Shown: one piece after another, positions 48,198-55,765 of the stretch
Numbering within the stretch: the stretch's first letter is position 1
How the letters are laid out: the number at the start of each line of letters is the position of its first letter
Source of the DNA: an uncultured Victivallales bacterium
GTDB taxonomy: Bacteria; Verrucomicrobiota; Lentisphaeria; Victivallales; UBA1829
Assembly (NCBI GenBank): GCA_934661375.1
Contig: CAKUJH010000023.1
Coordinates: 1 to 55,765, forward strand
Direction of reading: 5' to 3'
DNA length: 55,765 bases
The notes under the pieces: model-generated
What the model saw: the letters and a program-made list of their open reading frames with translations, nothing else
The model's database searches: none
Told to the model about the DNA's origin: nothing
Made by a program: the position numbers and the translations under genes

Positions 48198-48899
48198 ATG
48201 CAGGAAATAGATGAATCGGTGAAAAACAGTCTGCGCCGGCTGATCGGACAATGCGGGAGTGTGCTGGCGGCAAGTCGGGTTCTGGGGGTGTCGCACAGCA
48301 CAGTCCTTTTCTGGCTGAACGGAAAGATCCGGCATATTTCAACGGATGTGTGGCGGGAGCGGGTTTATCCCGTACTGTCGGGCAAATGCACCATCCCCGC
48401 GGATTTGTCTGAACTGCGGCTTGCGGAACGCTGCCGCCGGAATGTGGTTCCGCTGGTTTATGAGGAAGATTTGCTTCATTATGAGCAGCCGATGGAAAAT
48501 ATCTGTTCCTATGTCCGGCGGAAATCCCGCCAGAGTGTGATTCTGGATGCACCGGGCGGAGTGCGGTACTGTGCCGTGAAGCTGGATCACACCCGGAAAC
48601 GTTACGGCATGGATGGCGATGCTCTGGTGTTTTTTACGGAGAATATCTGTCTGCAGAACGGAGTCTGTGCTCTGCTTCGTTTTCGGGATGAAGATTTTGT
48701 GCGGATCTGCCGCTTTTCCGAAAAGAATGGCGTCTGCACGCTGGAATGCATGGAGCAATGCGGCGGGAAAACGGTCTGGCGGAAAGAGGATGGGTTGAGC
48801 CGTCTGGTCTGGGCGTTTCCGGTGAGCGGAGTCAAAATTTTCTGCCGTCCGGCAAAAGAGATGGGCTTGGACCGCTCCGTGATCTGTCTGGGAAGTTGA
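48198..48899 (+). CDS. Helix-turn-helix protein with S24-like C terminus
   Basis: The 233-residue protein has an N-terminal Cro/LacI-like helix-turn-helix (GSVLAASRVLGVSHSTVLFWL, about 18-40). A C-terminal beta-rich domain (YGMDGDALVFFTEN, NGVCALLRFRDEDFVRICRF) resembles the LexA/S24 peptidase fold. The expected catalytic Ser in a GxSM-type motif and the Lys are not seen, so it is probably not self-cleaving. It may be a phage-repressor-like regulator turned to host use. The ATG at 48198 follows GGAAAGG. Its stop lies in GAATCC/GGATTC (48898-48915), shared with the converging lytic transglycosylase. Confidence 0.55.
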   Translation: MQEIDESVKNSLRRLIGQCGSVLAASRVLGVSHSTVLFWLNGKIRHISTDVWRERVYPVLSGKCTIPADLSELRLAERCRRNVVPLVYEEDLLHYEQPMENICSYVRRKSRQSVILDAPGGVRYCAVKLDHTRKRYGMDGDALVFFTENICLQNGVCALLRFRDEDFVRICRFSEKNGVCTLECMEQCGGKTVWRKEDGLSRLVWAFPVSGVKIFCRPAKEMGLDRSVICLGS

Positions 48900-48915
48900 A
48901 TCCGGTCAAGGATTC
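48898..48915. terminator. Palindrome over two converging stop codons
   Basis: GAATCC-ggtcaa-GGATTC covers the stops of the helix-turn-helix gene and of the lytic transglycosylase, which are 6 bp apart. No T-run follows. Confidence 0.35.
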
Positions 48916-49526
48916 TGCGGTGTGTCGGATGCCAGGCGCGGAGCCGCTTCGGTGATGTATTCCAGATATTTGTTCCAGATGGCGCGGATGTAGGCGGTTG
49001 ATGCCGTGGCGGATTCGGCGGCAGGATCGAAATCATGAGGCTGTTCATGCTGTTTCAGTTTCTGTTTTATGCTGAAACGCCCTGCGTTGTATTCCCAGAG
49101 TGCCATGCTTAAAACATGGCGGGCGTCTTTCCAGTAGCGGATGGACCGTGCGAGATACCATGTGCCGATTTCCAGATTGATATAAGGATCAAACAGTTCA
49201 TGCGGTTCCGGGCGAGGCTGTCTGTTTGCTTTGGACCAGTCGGCGGCGACGCAATGACGGATCTGCATCAGCCCTGCTTCGCCGTTTTTTCCGGAAGCCG
49301 TGGGGGAGAAACGGCTCTCCTGCCAGATTAAAGCCTTGATGAGCAGCGGGTCGATTTTATGTTTCTGAGCGGCAGCCTGAATGACGGCATCGAAACGCAT
49401 TTCCGCTTCGTCTGCACGGGATGACAGAAACAGCAGGGCGGCAGACAGGCATAAGCACAGGCGGAGGTATCGCCCGGAAATTTTTCCGGATACGCGGGTA
49501 AAGCTGGATTCAGGAAAGTCTGACAT
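48906..49526 (-). CDS. Lytic transglycosylase (SLT domain)
   Basis: The enzyme cuts the glycan strands of peptidoglycan to give anhydro ends. The 206-residue protein has a signal segment (YLRLCLCLSAALLFLSSRAD, about 20-39) and an SLT domain with catalytic E70 in ALIWQESRF. KNGEAGLMQI near 80-89, DPYINLEIGTWYLARSI near 112 and LWEYNAG near 142 complete it. The family is the Slt70/MltC-like one. The ATG at 49526 has AAGGAGG nearby. It is monocistronic and divergent from rpmA; remodelling of the wall for the secretion system is possible but not shown. Confidence 0.85.
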   Translation of the reverse strand: MSDFPESSFTRVSGKISGRYLRLCLCLSAALLFLSSRADEAEMRFDAVIQAAAQKHKIDPLLIKALIWQESRFSPTASGKNGEAGLMQIRHCVAADWSKANRQPRPEPHELFDPYINLEIGTWYLARSIRYWKDARHVLSMALWEYNAGRFSIKQKLKQHEQPHDFDPAAESATASTAYIRAIWNKYLEYITEAAPRLASDTPQNP

Positions 49527-49722
49527 GACCTGTTCCTCCTTTGCAATAAGGCTTTATCGGTACGATATAAGTTTAAATTAGCATGTAACACGGGCAATTG
49601 CAAGCTATTATAACTGAAAAATCATTTAGCGGAATTTTTGAGGATGCCGTTGTGGAAAAGATATTTTTCCTCGAAATGCCGAGGGAAAATGCAAGAAAAT
49701 TCAAAAAAAAACAGATTTTCTG

Positions 49723-49750
49723 TTGCAATTTTCGATATGCCATGTATATT
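49723..49750 (+). promoter_or_regulatory. Promoter of the rpmA operon
   Basis: TTGCAA (49723-49728) and TATATT (49745-49750) are 16 bp apart, 46 bp before the ATG. AAGGAG serves as ribosome site. Confidence 0.55.
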
Positions 49751-49795
49751 GATGATTCATGAATTTGCAGAAACAACTACTTTAAGGAGAATATC

Positions 49796-50065
49796 ATGGC
49801 ACATAAAAAAGGTCAGTCAAGCAGCCGCAACGGCCGCGACAGTCAGCCGAAGATGCTGGGCGTGAAAGCGTTCGGCGGCGAATTTGTTACCACCGGCACC
49901 ATCATCATCCGTCAGCGCGGCACCCGCTTCCATCCGGGTCGCAACGTCGGCTGCGGCAGAGATTTCACTCTGTTCGCGCTGAAAGACGGAACGGTGAAAT
50001 TTGAAAAAGCCAGACGTATGGTCGAAATCATCCCCGCTCCGGAAGCGGCGGAACAGGTCGACTGA
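49796..50065 (+). CDS. rpmA: 50S ribosomal protein L27
   Basis: L27 reaches the peptidyl-transferase centre of the large subunit. The 89-residue protein has the standard start MAHKKGQSSSRNGRDSQPKM and GVKAFGGEFV, then GTIIIRQRGTRFHPGRNVGCGRDFTLFA. No cleavable N-terminal extension is present. rplU (L21), which usually comes directly before rpmA, is absent; instead a divergent lytic transglycosylase lies upstream. obgE follows 92 bp later, the usual order. Confidence 0.95.
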   Translation: MAHKKGQSSSRNGRDSQPKMLGVKAFGGEFVTTGTIIIRQRGTRFHPGRNVGCGRDFTLFALKDGTVKFEKARRMVEIIPAPEAAEQVD

Positions 50066-50157
50066 TTTTTTCATTCAGGCGTTTGATTCAGCCCGGACAT
50101 TCATTGTTCGGGCTTTTTTTTCGCAGAAAAGCTGGACGGGAAGGAGATAGAGTTACC

Positions 50158-51207
50158 ATGTTTATTGATAAAGCAGAGATCACGATCAAAGCCGGCAACG
50201 GCGGCAACGGCTGCTGCAGTTTCCGGCGTGAAGCCTTCATCCCGAAAGGCGGACCTGACGGCGGTGACGGCGGCAACGGCGGCAATGTTGTTTTTGTCGC
50301 GGCGCCCGGCGAACAGAGTTTGCAGGATTTCATTTTCAACCGGCGTTTTGCCGCGCAGAACGGCATCCCCGGCAAAAGCAAGGATATGCACGGACGCAAC
50401 GGCGCCAATGTGCTGATCAAAGTTCCGCCGGGAACGATAGTGCGCAATCTGGAAACCGGCGAAATTATGGCGGATATTGACACTCCGGACAAGCAGGTGG
50501 TTGTGCTGTACGGCGGAAAAGGCGGACGCGGCAACCGGCGTTTTGCCACGAGTGTGAACCGCGCACCGCGCGAACATGAACCCGGCGAAAAAACAGAACC
50601 CGTTGCGGTTGAACTGGAACTGAAAATGATTGCGGATATTGGACTGGTCGGTTTTCCCAATGCGGGAAAATCCACTCTGCTGTCCTGCATTTCCAACGCC
50701 AACCCGAAAATTGCCCCGTATCCGTTTACGACCCGTCATCCGGTGATCGGACAGGTGGAAATGCCGGATTTCTCCACTTATCTGGTGGCGGACGTTCCCG
50801 GTCTGCTGGACGGCGCACACCGCAACGTCGGGCTGGGACACGAATTCCTGCGTCACATTGAACGGACCAAAATGCTGCTGTATGTGCTGGATATGGCGGG
50901 CGTGGACGGACGCAATCCGGTCGATGACCTCAAAGTCCTGCAGAATGAACTGGAACTGTACCTGAAAGGTTTGTCGGAACGCGCGGTGTTTGTCATTGCC
51001 AACAAGATGGACTTGCCGGAGAGTGCGGACAATCTGAAGGAACTCAAAAAGAATCTGCCGAAAGGTCTGAAAGTGATTCCGATCAGTGCCGCGACCGACG
51101 GTTCCTTCGATGCGCTGAAAGAAAAACTGCAGAAGGCATTGCGTGCCGTTGAAAAGAAAAAGACGCTGAAACCCTGGCAGCAGGAAGCGGAAACGGAGGC
51201 GGAGTGA
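50158..51207 (+). CDS. obgE: Obg/CgtA GTPase
   Basis: ObgE is an essential GTPase in late 50S assembly and stress control. The 349-residue protein has the glycine-rich Obg fold (FIDKAEITIKAGNGGNGCCSF to GGRGNRRFATSVN, about 1-155). A G domain follows with GLVGFPNAGKST (G1), DVPGLLDGA (G3) and NKMDLPES (G4). The C-terminal OCT domain of Bacillus Obg is absent, as in many Gram-negatives. The ATG at 50158 follows AAGGAGATAG; the long upstream frame overlaps the leader. xseB starts at the obgE stop (TGATG). Confidence 0.9.
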   Translation: MFIDKAEITIKAGNGGNGCCSFRREAFIPKGGPDGGDGGNGGNVVFVAAPGEQSLQDFIFNRRFAAQNGIPGKSKDMHGRNGANVLIKVPPGTIVRNLETGEIMADIDTPDKQVVVLYGGKGGRGNRRFATSVNRAPREHEPGEKTEPVAVELELKMIADIGLVGFPNAGKSTLLSCISNANPKIAPYPFTTRHPVIGQVEMPDFSTYLVADVPGLLDGAHRNVGLGHEFLRHIERTKMLLYVLDMAGVDGRNPVDDLKVLQNELELYLKGLSERAVFVIANKMDLPESADNLKELKKNLPKGLKVIPISAATDGSFDALKEKLQKALRAVEKKKTLKPWQQEAETEAE

Positions 51208-51479
51208 TGGCTGTTTCTCCGGAACATTTGAAAGAGCTGGAAAAACTCCGGTTTGAAGAATGTCTGAACCGTCTTGATCAGCTGGTGCGGGAAATGGAAT
51301 CCGGCAATGTGCCGCTGGAAGACATGATTGCCCAGTTCGAAGAAGGTTCCGCCATTGCGTCGATCTGTCATAAAAAACTCAATTCCCTGAAACAGAAAAT
51401 AGAGATGCTTCAGCCCGGCAGGGAAAATGCTGCTCCGCAGACGCCCGCGCCGGATGATTCCCTTTTTACCAACCAATAA
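51207..51479 (+). CDS. xseB: Exodeoxyribonuclease VII small subunit
   Basis: XseB is the small, helical subunit of exonuclease VII, which degrades single-stranded DNA. The 90-residue protein has FEECLNRLDQLVREMESGNV followed by PLEDMIAQFEEGSAI, the family signature, and a disordered Pro/Ala tail. xseA is not in the window. The ATG at 51207 shares one base with the obgE stop and follows GGAGG; the GTG at 51204 is an alternative start. Confidence 0.85.
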   Translation: MAVSPEHLKELEKLRFEECLNRLDQLVREMESGNVPLEDMIAQFEEGSAIASICHKKLNSLKQKIEMLQPGRENAAPQTPAPDDSLFTNQ

Positions 51480-51494
51480 AAATGAGGTGAACTC

Positions 51495-52253
51495 ATGTAT
51501 CTGCTGAATTTTCCCGGTCATACCACAGAGTATCATTCGTTTGTCATGCACGAATTTGAGCTGGACGGCTGTCCGTGCAAGGTAATAGAACCCGCCAATC
51601 CGCTGCCTGGCAAACGCTGGATCTGGAAAGCGGAATATTTTGAAGCATTTCCCTGTTTTGAACTGGAAATGCTCAACCGCGGTTATTATTTTGTGTTCAT
51701 GCAGATTCCGTACGAATGCGGTTCCCCGCGTTCGCTGGCGCATTGGGATCATTTCTATCATTTCCTGACAGTGGAACGCGGATTCGACCCGAAACCGATT
51801 CTGTTCGGATTGAGCGTGGGCGGTCTCTACATTTACAACTGGACAGTGAAGAATACGGACAAAGTCGGTTGCATTTATGCCGACAACCCGGTTTGTGATT
51901 TCAAGAGCTGGCCCGGAGCAAAGGGCGCCAGTGCCGGAAATCCCGAACATTGGAAACGCATGATCCAGGCTTACGGCTTTGCGGATGAAGCGGAAGCGAT
52001 GAACTGGAAATACAATCCGAAAGATAATCTGGAACCGCTCATCAAGGCGGGCATTCCGCTGATTCATGCCGCCGCAACGGACGATACCACCGTGCCGATC
52101 AAGGAAAATACCGACCTGCTGGAGAAAAACTGTCTGGCTCTGGGCGGTTCGATTCAGGTGTTCCGGCATCCGGGGGAACATCATCCGCATCATGCCGTGG
52201 CGGATCTTTCCGCACTCTGCGACGTCATTGAAAAAGCGGCTCTCCGCCGCTGA
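51495..52253 (+). CDS. Alpha/beta-hydrolase family protein
   Basis: The 252-residue protein has the nucleophile elbow GLSVGG (near 108-113, Ser110) and the acid in AAATDDTTVP near 195. The histidine is in the HPGEHHPHHAV stretch near 228. Other parts are WIWKAEYFEAFPCFELEML and QIPYECGSPRS. The fold matches prolyl-oligopeptidase/esterase-like hydrolases, but no substrate can be named. It is the fourth gene of the rpmA operon, 15 bp after xseB, between a nuclease subunit and a tRNA-thiolation-like gene, so the context does not reveal its job. Confidence 0.7.
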   Translation: MYLLNFPGHTTEYHSFVMHEFELDGCPCKVIEPANPLPGKRWIWKAEYFEAFPCFELEMLNRGYYFVFMQIPYECGSPRSLAHWDHFYHFLTVERGFDPKPILFGLSVGGLYIYNWTVKNTDKVGCIYADNPVCDFKSWPGAKGASAGNPEHWKRMIQAYGFADEAEAMNWKYNPKDNLEPLIKAGIPLIHAAATDDTTVPIKENTDLLEKNCLALGGSIQVFRHPGEHHPHHAVADLSALCDVIEKAALRR

Positions 52254-52267
52254 ACTGCGGGGGATTC

Positions 52268-53029
52268 ATGGATGATCTGCTGTTCCGGAAAATCTGCCGT
52301 CTGACCGGGAATGCCATTGTTCAATATGACATGATCCGGGAGGGCGACCGCATTCTGGCGGGAATCAGCGGCGGCAAGGACAGTGTGGCTCTGCTGCATG
52401 TGCTGCGTCATTTTCAGAAAACGGCACCGGTTTCATTTTCCATAGAAGCGGCGACATTCGATCCGGGTTTTCCCGGTTTTTCCGCAGATGGAACGGGCGA
52501 ACTCTGCGCGGGACTGGGGATCCCGCATCACATCATCCGTTTTGATATGGCGGCTCTGCTGGCGGAAAAGAAACTGGACGGCAGTCCGTGTATGCTGTGT
52601 TCCCGTCTGCGCCGCGGCAATCTGTATACTCTGGCGCGCAAACTGGGATGCGGCAAAATTGCATTGGGACAGCATCTGGATGATGCGGAAGTTTCCTTCC
52701 TGATGAGTCTGTGCCGCGGCGCGGGACTCAGTACCATGGGGCCGAATGTGCCGGAAAAGAACGGTGAACTGCGCATTATCCGTCCGCTGATTCTGACTCC
52801 GGAAGCCATGATTGCGGAATGGGTGTCAAAGATGGAACTTCCGATCCGCGGCGAGTGTCTATACAGGGAACAGCTGGAAAACGGCGACCGCAAATATTTC
52901 AAGCGTGTTCTGGAACAGCTCACGGAACGGATTCCGGACTTGCGGAGCAACATCCTGCGCTCTCTTTCCAATGTGCAGGAGGAATATTTGCTGGACCGGC
53001 GTTTCCTGAAAACGGAACCGGAACAATGA
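52268..53029 (+). CDS. TtcA-like tRNA 2-thiolation enzyme
   Basis: TtcA-type enzymes thiolate cytidine 32 of tRNA with an ATP pyrophosphatase loop and an iron-sulfur cluster. The 253-residue protein has the PP-loop GISGGKDSVALLH (32-44), C108-x2-C111 in PCMLCSRLRRG, ALGQHLDDAEVSFLM near 132, and C197 in the C-terminal GECLYREQ. Three cysteines fit a cluster site. The protein is shorter than E. coli TtcA (about 310), and its last cysteine context differs, so it may be a TtcA-like relative with another target. The ATG at 52268 follows GGGGGA. It overlaps lepB by 4 bp (ATGA). Confidence 0.75.
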   Translation: MDDLLFRKICRLTGNAIVQYDMIREGDRILAGISGGKDSVALLHVLRHFQKTAPVSFSIEAATFDPGFPGFSADGTGELCAGLGIPHHIIRFDMAALLAEKKLDGSPCMLCSRLRRGNLYTLARKLGCGKIALGQHLDDAEVSFLMSLCRGAGLSTMGPNVPEKNGELRIIRPLILTPEAMIAEWVSKMELPIRGECLYREQLENGDRKYFKRVLEQLTERIPDLRSNILRSLSNVQEEYLLDRRFLKTEPEQ

Positions 53030-53586
53030 AATATCGTCTGTACAATACGGAAGAACATCGTCAGGAAGTGAAAGAAGCCTTGCATACGGGGCGGCTGGCA
53101 CAAATCCTGCGTGCCTTCTTTTTTCCGAAACTGGCACGGACTTTTCTGATTCGTCTGCTGGTGGTGATTCTGGCGGCATGGGTGTTTTTCCGGTTCATCT
53201 GTATGCCGCAGGTGATCCGCGGCGGCAGTATGCTGCCGACGTATCCGGAGCGCGGATTCCTGTTCTGCTGGACGCCCGCCTACTGGTTTAAGACACCGAA
53301 GCGCGGAGATGTGGTCATCATGAAATACGGTCCGAAGACCATGATTCTGAAACGGGTCATTGCTCTTGCCGGCGACCGGGTGGCGTTCAAGGACGGCAGA
53401 CTGCTGGTCAACGGGGAAGTTATCCCGGAACCTTACATCAAAGGTCCTTCAAACTGGAATCTGCCGGAACGGACCGTGTCGCCGGATCATTATTATCTGG
53501 CTGGGGACAACCGTTCCGTGCCGATGGAACGTCATATTTTCGGTGAAATGCATAAACGTTATCTGGCAGGAGCTCCCTCATGGTGA
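53026..53586 (+). CDS. lepB: Signal peptidase I
   Basis: LepB removes Sec signal peptides on the outer side of the inner membrane. The 186-residue protein has one membrane segment (about 38-62, LIRLLVVILAAWVFFRFICM), the nucleophile Ser in GGSMLPTYPERGF (near 68), and the general base Lys in MILKRVIALAGDRV (near 109). The box-E motif is GDNRSVPME near 165. It is short compared with E. coli LepB, as in many non-proteobacterial enzymes. Its end overlaps the next gene by 7 bp. Confidence 0.9.
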   Translation: MKYRLYNTEEHRQEVKEALHTGRLAQILRAFFFPKLARTFLIRLLVVILAAWVFFRFICMPQVIRGGSMLPTYPERGFLFCWTPAYWFKTPKRGDVVIMKYGPKTMILKRVIALAGDRVAFKDGRLLVNGEVIPEPYIKGPSNWNLPERTVSPDHYYLAGDNRSVPMERHIFGEMHKRYLAGAPSW

Positions 53587-54101
53587 TTACCGGAAAACAA
53601 ATCGGCTGGACGCTCGCGGTTCTGGTTGTGCTGTGTCTGCTCGGAATCGGCTTGTGGTGGTTTCTGAAACCGACCGAAGAAAAACTGATTCGCCGTCAGT
53701 TCGCGGCGTTTTCCGAACTGGCGCAGAAAAAAGGCAAGGAAGGCGCGCTGCCCGCCATCGGCAAAGCCAAAGAACTGTCTGCCCTGTTCTCGGAGCAAAG
53801 CACATTCAGCATTGACGGTCTGGACTGGATTGCCGGTCCTTATTCGCAGGAAGCATTGAGTTCCAATATTTTCCGTTCGCGCGCGCTTTTTGACCGATTG
53901 AAATTATCGTTTGACGATCTGGAAATCGAAGTGAATGAAGATACGAAAACCGCCGTTGTTCTTTTGTCTGCGGTTCTGGTCGGAACCCTGAAGGACGGCC
54001 GCACCGTTCATGAAATCCGGGAACTGGAAAGCCATTTGCGCAAGGACGGTTCCAAATGGCGTTTTGAAGAATTCCGGATTCGGGAAATCATCCAGAAATA
54101 A
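53580..54101 (+). CDS. Single-pass membrane protein with NTF2/SnoaL-like domain
   Basis: The 173-residue protein has a membrane anchor (about 9-28, WTLAVLVVLCLLGIGLWWFL). A soluble domain follows (LIRRQFAAFSELAQKKGKEG to HLRKDGSKWRFEEFRIREI) with the helix-then-beta pattern of NTF2-like proteins. No catalytic motif is clear. It starts inside lepB (ATG at 53580, 7-bp overlap), so the two are made together and it may be a partner or unrelated passenger. It is the last gene of the rpmA operon. Confidence 0.65.
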   Translation: MVITGKQIGWTLAVLVVLCLLGIGLWWFLKPTEEKLIRRQFAAFSELAQKKGKEGALPAIGKAKELSALFSEQSTFSIDGLDWIAGPYSQEALSSNIFRSRALFDRLKLSFDDLEIEVNEDTKTAVVLLSAVLVGTLKDGRTVHEIRELESHLRKDGSKWRFEEFRIREIIQK

Positions 54102-54218
54102 AATCTGTTTTTTTCTGATTTTTCATGCAATAATATTTTATTTTCTGCGTTATAAGCAATGAAAGACGCACGTGCATTGACGGAAATATGAAACAGATCA
54201 CATTTTGGAGAAGAAATC

Positions 54219-54854
54219 ATGAAGAAACTGACAACACTGCTTGCCGCAGCTGGCATAATTTCCGGATGCTTCGTGTTTGCGCAGGATGCGAAAGCTGCGC
54301 CGCAGCGTCGCGAACGCGGACCGCGCACCGAACGGATGAGACCGCCGCACCGCAATGACCAGCGGGAAAACGTCGAAGCAAAACTGAAAGAAAAATATCC
54401 GAAGGAATTTGCGGAAATCGACAAACTGCGCAATGAGGCGGAGACCAAACTTCAGGCACTGGCAAAGAAAGCCGGCGTGCAGCTGCCCCTCAACCCGGAG
54501 ACCATGCGGAAAAAGATGACGGAAATCCGCGCCAAATATCCGAAGGAATTTGAGGAAATCGACAAACTGCGCAAAACCGATCCGCGCGCCGCCAGGGAAA
54601 AAATGCAGGAAATATACCGCAGGGAAGGAATCGAGTTTCCCGCGATGCAGGACAGACGGCATGACCGGTTCGGCGCAAATCCAAATCAGCCGTATCCGCG
54701 GCGCGGCAATCCTATGGAAAAACTTCAGCAGATCCGGGCGGCTTATCCGGCGGAAATGAAAAAACTGGATGAACTCCGCCGGAATGATCCGGGGCGTTAC
54801 CGCGAGGAAATGCGCAAACTCGCCGAACGTTATGAACGCGAACATGCCAAATAA
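54219..54854 (+). CDS. Exported charged repeat protein
   Basis: The 211-residue protein has a signal peptide (MKKLTTLLAAAGIISGCFVFAQDAKA, perhaps a lipoprotein-like Cys at 17). Highly charged helical repeats follow. A unit begins at KYPKEFAEIDKLRNE (near 59), again at KYPKEFEEIDKLRKTD (near 106) and, more divergent, at AYPAEMKKLDELRRND (near 173). Units 1 and 2 are almost identical in DNA over 40 bp. Coiled-coil formation is likely. Linker stretches are Arg/Pro-rich. No family or function is recognised; the ATG at 54219 follows GGAGAAG. Confidence 0.65.
   Translation: MKKLTTLLAAAGIISGCFVFAQDAKAAPQRRERGPRTERMRPPHRNDQRENVEAKLKEKYPKEFAEIDKLRNEAETKLQALAKKAGVQLPLNPETMRKKMTEIRAKYPKEFEEIDKLRKTDPRAAREKMQEIYRREGIEFPAMQDRRHDRFGANPNQPYPRRGNPMEKLQQIRAAYPAEMKKLDELRRNDPGRYREEMRKLAERYEREHAK
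54393..54573 (+). repeat. 40-bp direct repeat in the charged repeat gene
   Basis: Bases 54393-54432 and 54534-54573 are identical except for one base (141 bp apart, 47 codons). Similarity of this degree, third positions included, indicates recent duplication. Confidence 0.75.
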
Positions 54855-54872
54855 AACAGGAAACACCCGCAG

Positions 54873-55765
54873 ATGAAATCTTCCGGTTTACAGGAATTTG
54901 CAGTACTGTTCTTCTCTTCAGCCAGTGTCCGCGGATGCTGGTTCAGGAGAAGAGCCGGACGTTTCCAGATAAAAGCCCATGGAGTCTGTGCCGCCGATCC
55001 GGAAAATCCGGCGGATGCCTGGAAACAGCTCCGCAAACAGCTGGGCTTCGGACGCGACTGCATGGTTTTCCTGACCGGAAATCTGTCTGAAAATGCGGTA
55101 TTTTACCGGACGACCGCTCCCCGGCTGAATGTCCGGGCGATGAAGGAAGCCCTGCTGTTTGATCTGCCTTGCCATCTGCCGCAGGAATTGCCGGATGCCG
55201 AAATTCAGTTCACCAGTGCCGGCGCATTGCCGGAACAGCAGGAAAATGCAGTGAACGTTTATGCTTTTCCGCTTGCCGCACGGGATGCGCTGACCGCCAA
55301 ACTGTCGCAGAGTCTGAAAAAAATCGACTGCTTCCTGTATCCTCTGCTGGCTCTGCGTCTGGATGATCCCCCGGTGTATCTGCCGGAACTGGAACCGGAT
55401 TTCTTTTTTGCCGAAGGACAATGGCATGACAGAAGCCGTTGGAATGACGAATATTATCAGGAATGGACACAGAAATTCGGGGAGCTGTTTGATTTGTCCG
55501 GCACGCCGGATTTCCCGGTGAAAGACTATCTGGGATGTCTGCTGATTGCCCGGTTTGCCGCAGCGTCGGATTTCAGAACACAGCAGAAAGGTCTGGACAT
55601 TCTGCCGCGGGCTTTCCGCCCGGGACGTCTGCGCAGTCAGTTGAAAATCATGAGTGTTCTGTTGATTCTGCTGGCGGCGGGGGTGTGCTGGGAGCATGGC
55701 GGAAAACTGATCCGCGAAAGCCGTGAAATGTCCAGACTGGAAAGAGAACGCAATCAATTAAGCCA
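54873..55765 (+). CDS. GspL/PilM-PilN-like secretion protein, 5' part
   Basis: The frame is open from the ATG at 54873 to the end of the window (297 codons, no stop), so the gene is cut. The start reads MKSSGLQEFAVLFFSSASVR. The rest of the N-terminal part resembles the actin-like cytoplasmic domain of GspL/PilM. Around residues 250-275 (QLKIMSVLLILLAAGVCWEH) there is a membrane segment preceded by PGRLRSQ, then a charged coiled-coil (RESREMSRLERERNQ), the usual GspL/PilN layout. A pseudopilus-assembly role would fit the five pseudopilins. The homology call is from layout, not from strong motifs. The opposite-strand frame is a shadow. Confidence 0.6.
   Translation, partial: MKSSGLQEFAVLFFSSASVRGCWFRRRAGRFQIKAHGVCAADPENPADAWKQLRKQLGFGRDCMVFLTGNLSENAVFYRTTAPRLNVRAMKEALLFDLPCHLPQELPDAEIQFTSAGALPEQQENAVNVYAFPLAARDALTAKLSQSLKKIDCFLYPLLALRLDDPPVYLPELEPDFFFAEGQWHDRSRWNDEYYQEWTQKFGELFDLSGTPDFPVKDYLGCLLIARFAAASDFRTQQKGLDILPRAFRPGRLRSQLKIMSVLLILLAAGVCWEHGGKLIRESREMSRLERERNQLS

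Overview
The window looks like chromosomal DNA from a Lentisphaerota bacterium, probably a gut-type relative of Victivallis. No rRNA or named marker is present, so this rests on gene style. It carries five type II pseudopilins (four ending in H-X9-DG or a variant of it), several secreted or cytoplasmic TIM-barrel sugar-enzyme-like proteins including a DUF4838 protein, many small GC-rich operons, and sigma70-like promoters (TTGNNN, 16-18 bp, TATAAT-like). No tRNA, rRNA, CRISPR array, IS element or prophage was seen.

Left part (1-16.2 kb): an HtpX-type protease and a zinc-ribbon membrane protein; a candidate stand-alone structured RNA with its own promoter and T-run (about 2240 to 2032, minus strand); a STAS protein; and a short alanyl-tRNA synthetase. 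Then a plus-strand operon of GspG-like pseudopilin, H-X9-DG pseudopilin, trmO and ispH. A cytoplasmic barrel protein, an AraC regulator with a pseudopilin and a secreted barrel protein, asd, a monooxygenase-fold protein and a second AraC regulator follow.

Middle part (16.2-28.8 kb): sugar-enzyme cassettes built on one plan. A GntR/LacI-fusion regulator, a pseudopilin and a secreted glycosidase-like protein run leftward. A LacI regulator, a pseudopilin, a stand-alone carbohydrate-binding-like protein, a DUF4838 protein and a GH20-like protein run rightward. With the AraC set at 10.4-13.7 kb, three cassettes pair one regulator and one dedicated pseudopilin with one or more glycan-active proteins. 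This is the most striking feature of the window; I infer a substrate-specific secretion or display system.

Right part (28.9-55.8 kb): mostly housekeeping and metabolism. It holds a D-lactate dehydrogenase-like enzyme, tolB-folC, a secreted protein of 60-bp tandem repeats, and dciA. An aromatic 2-oxoacid module follows (metY, iorA, iorB, paaK-like ligase, ACT protein), then dnaA with a PHP phosphatase. A very AT-rich type II restriction-modification pair looks horizontally acquired. Next come a double-domain class II aldolase with a dead second half, nfo, two odd regulators and a lytic transglycosylase, then the run rpmA-obgE-xseB-hydrolase-ttcA-like-lepB-NTF2-like. The window ends inside a GspL/PilM-like gene, which links back to the pseudopilins. 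Functions are assigned from motifs and remembered family features only; no database search was run.
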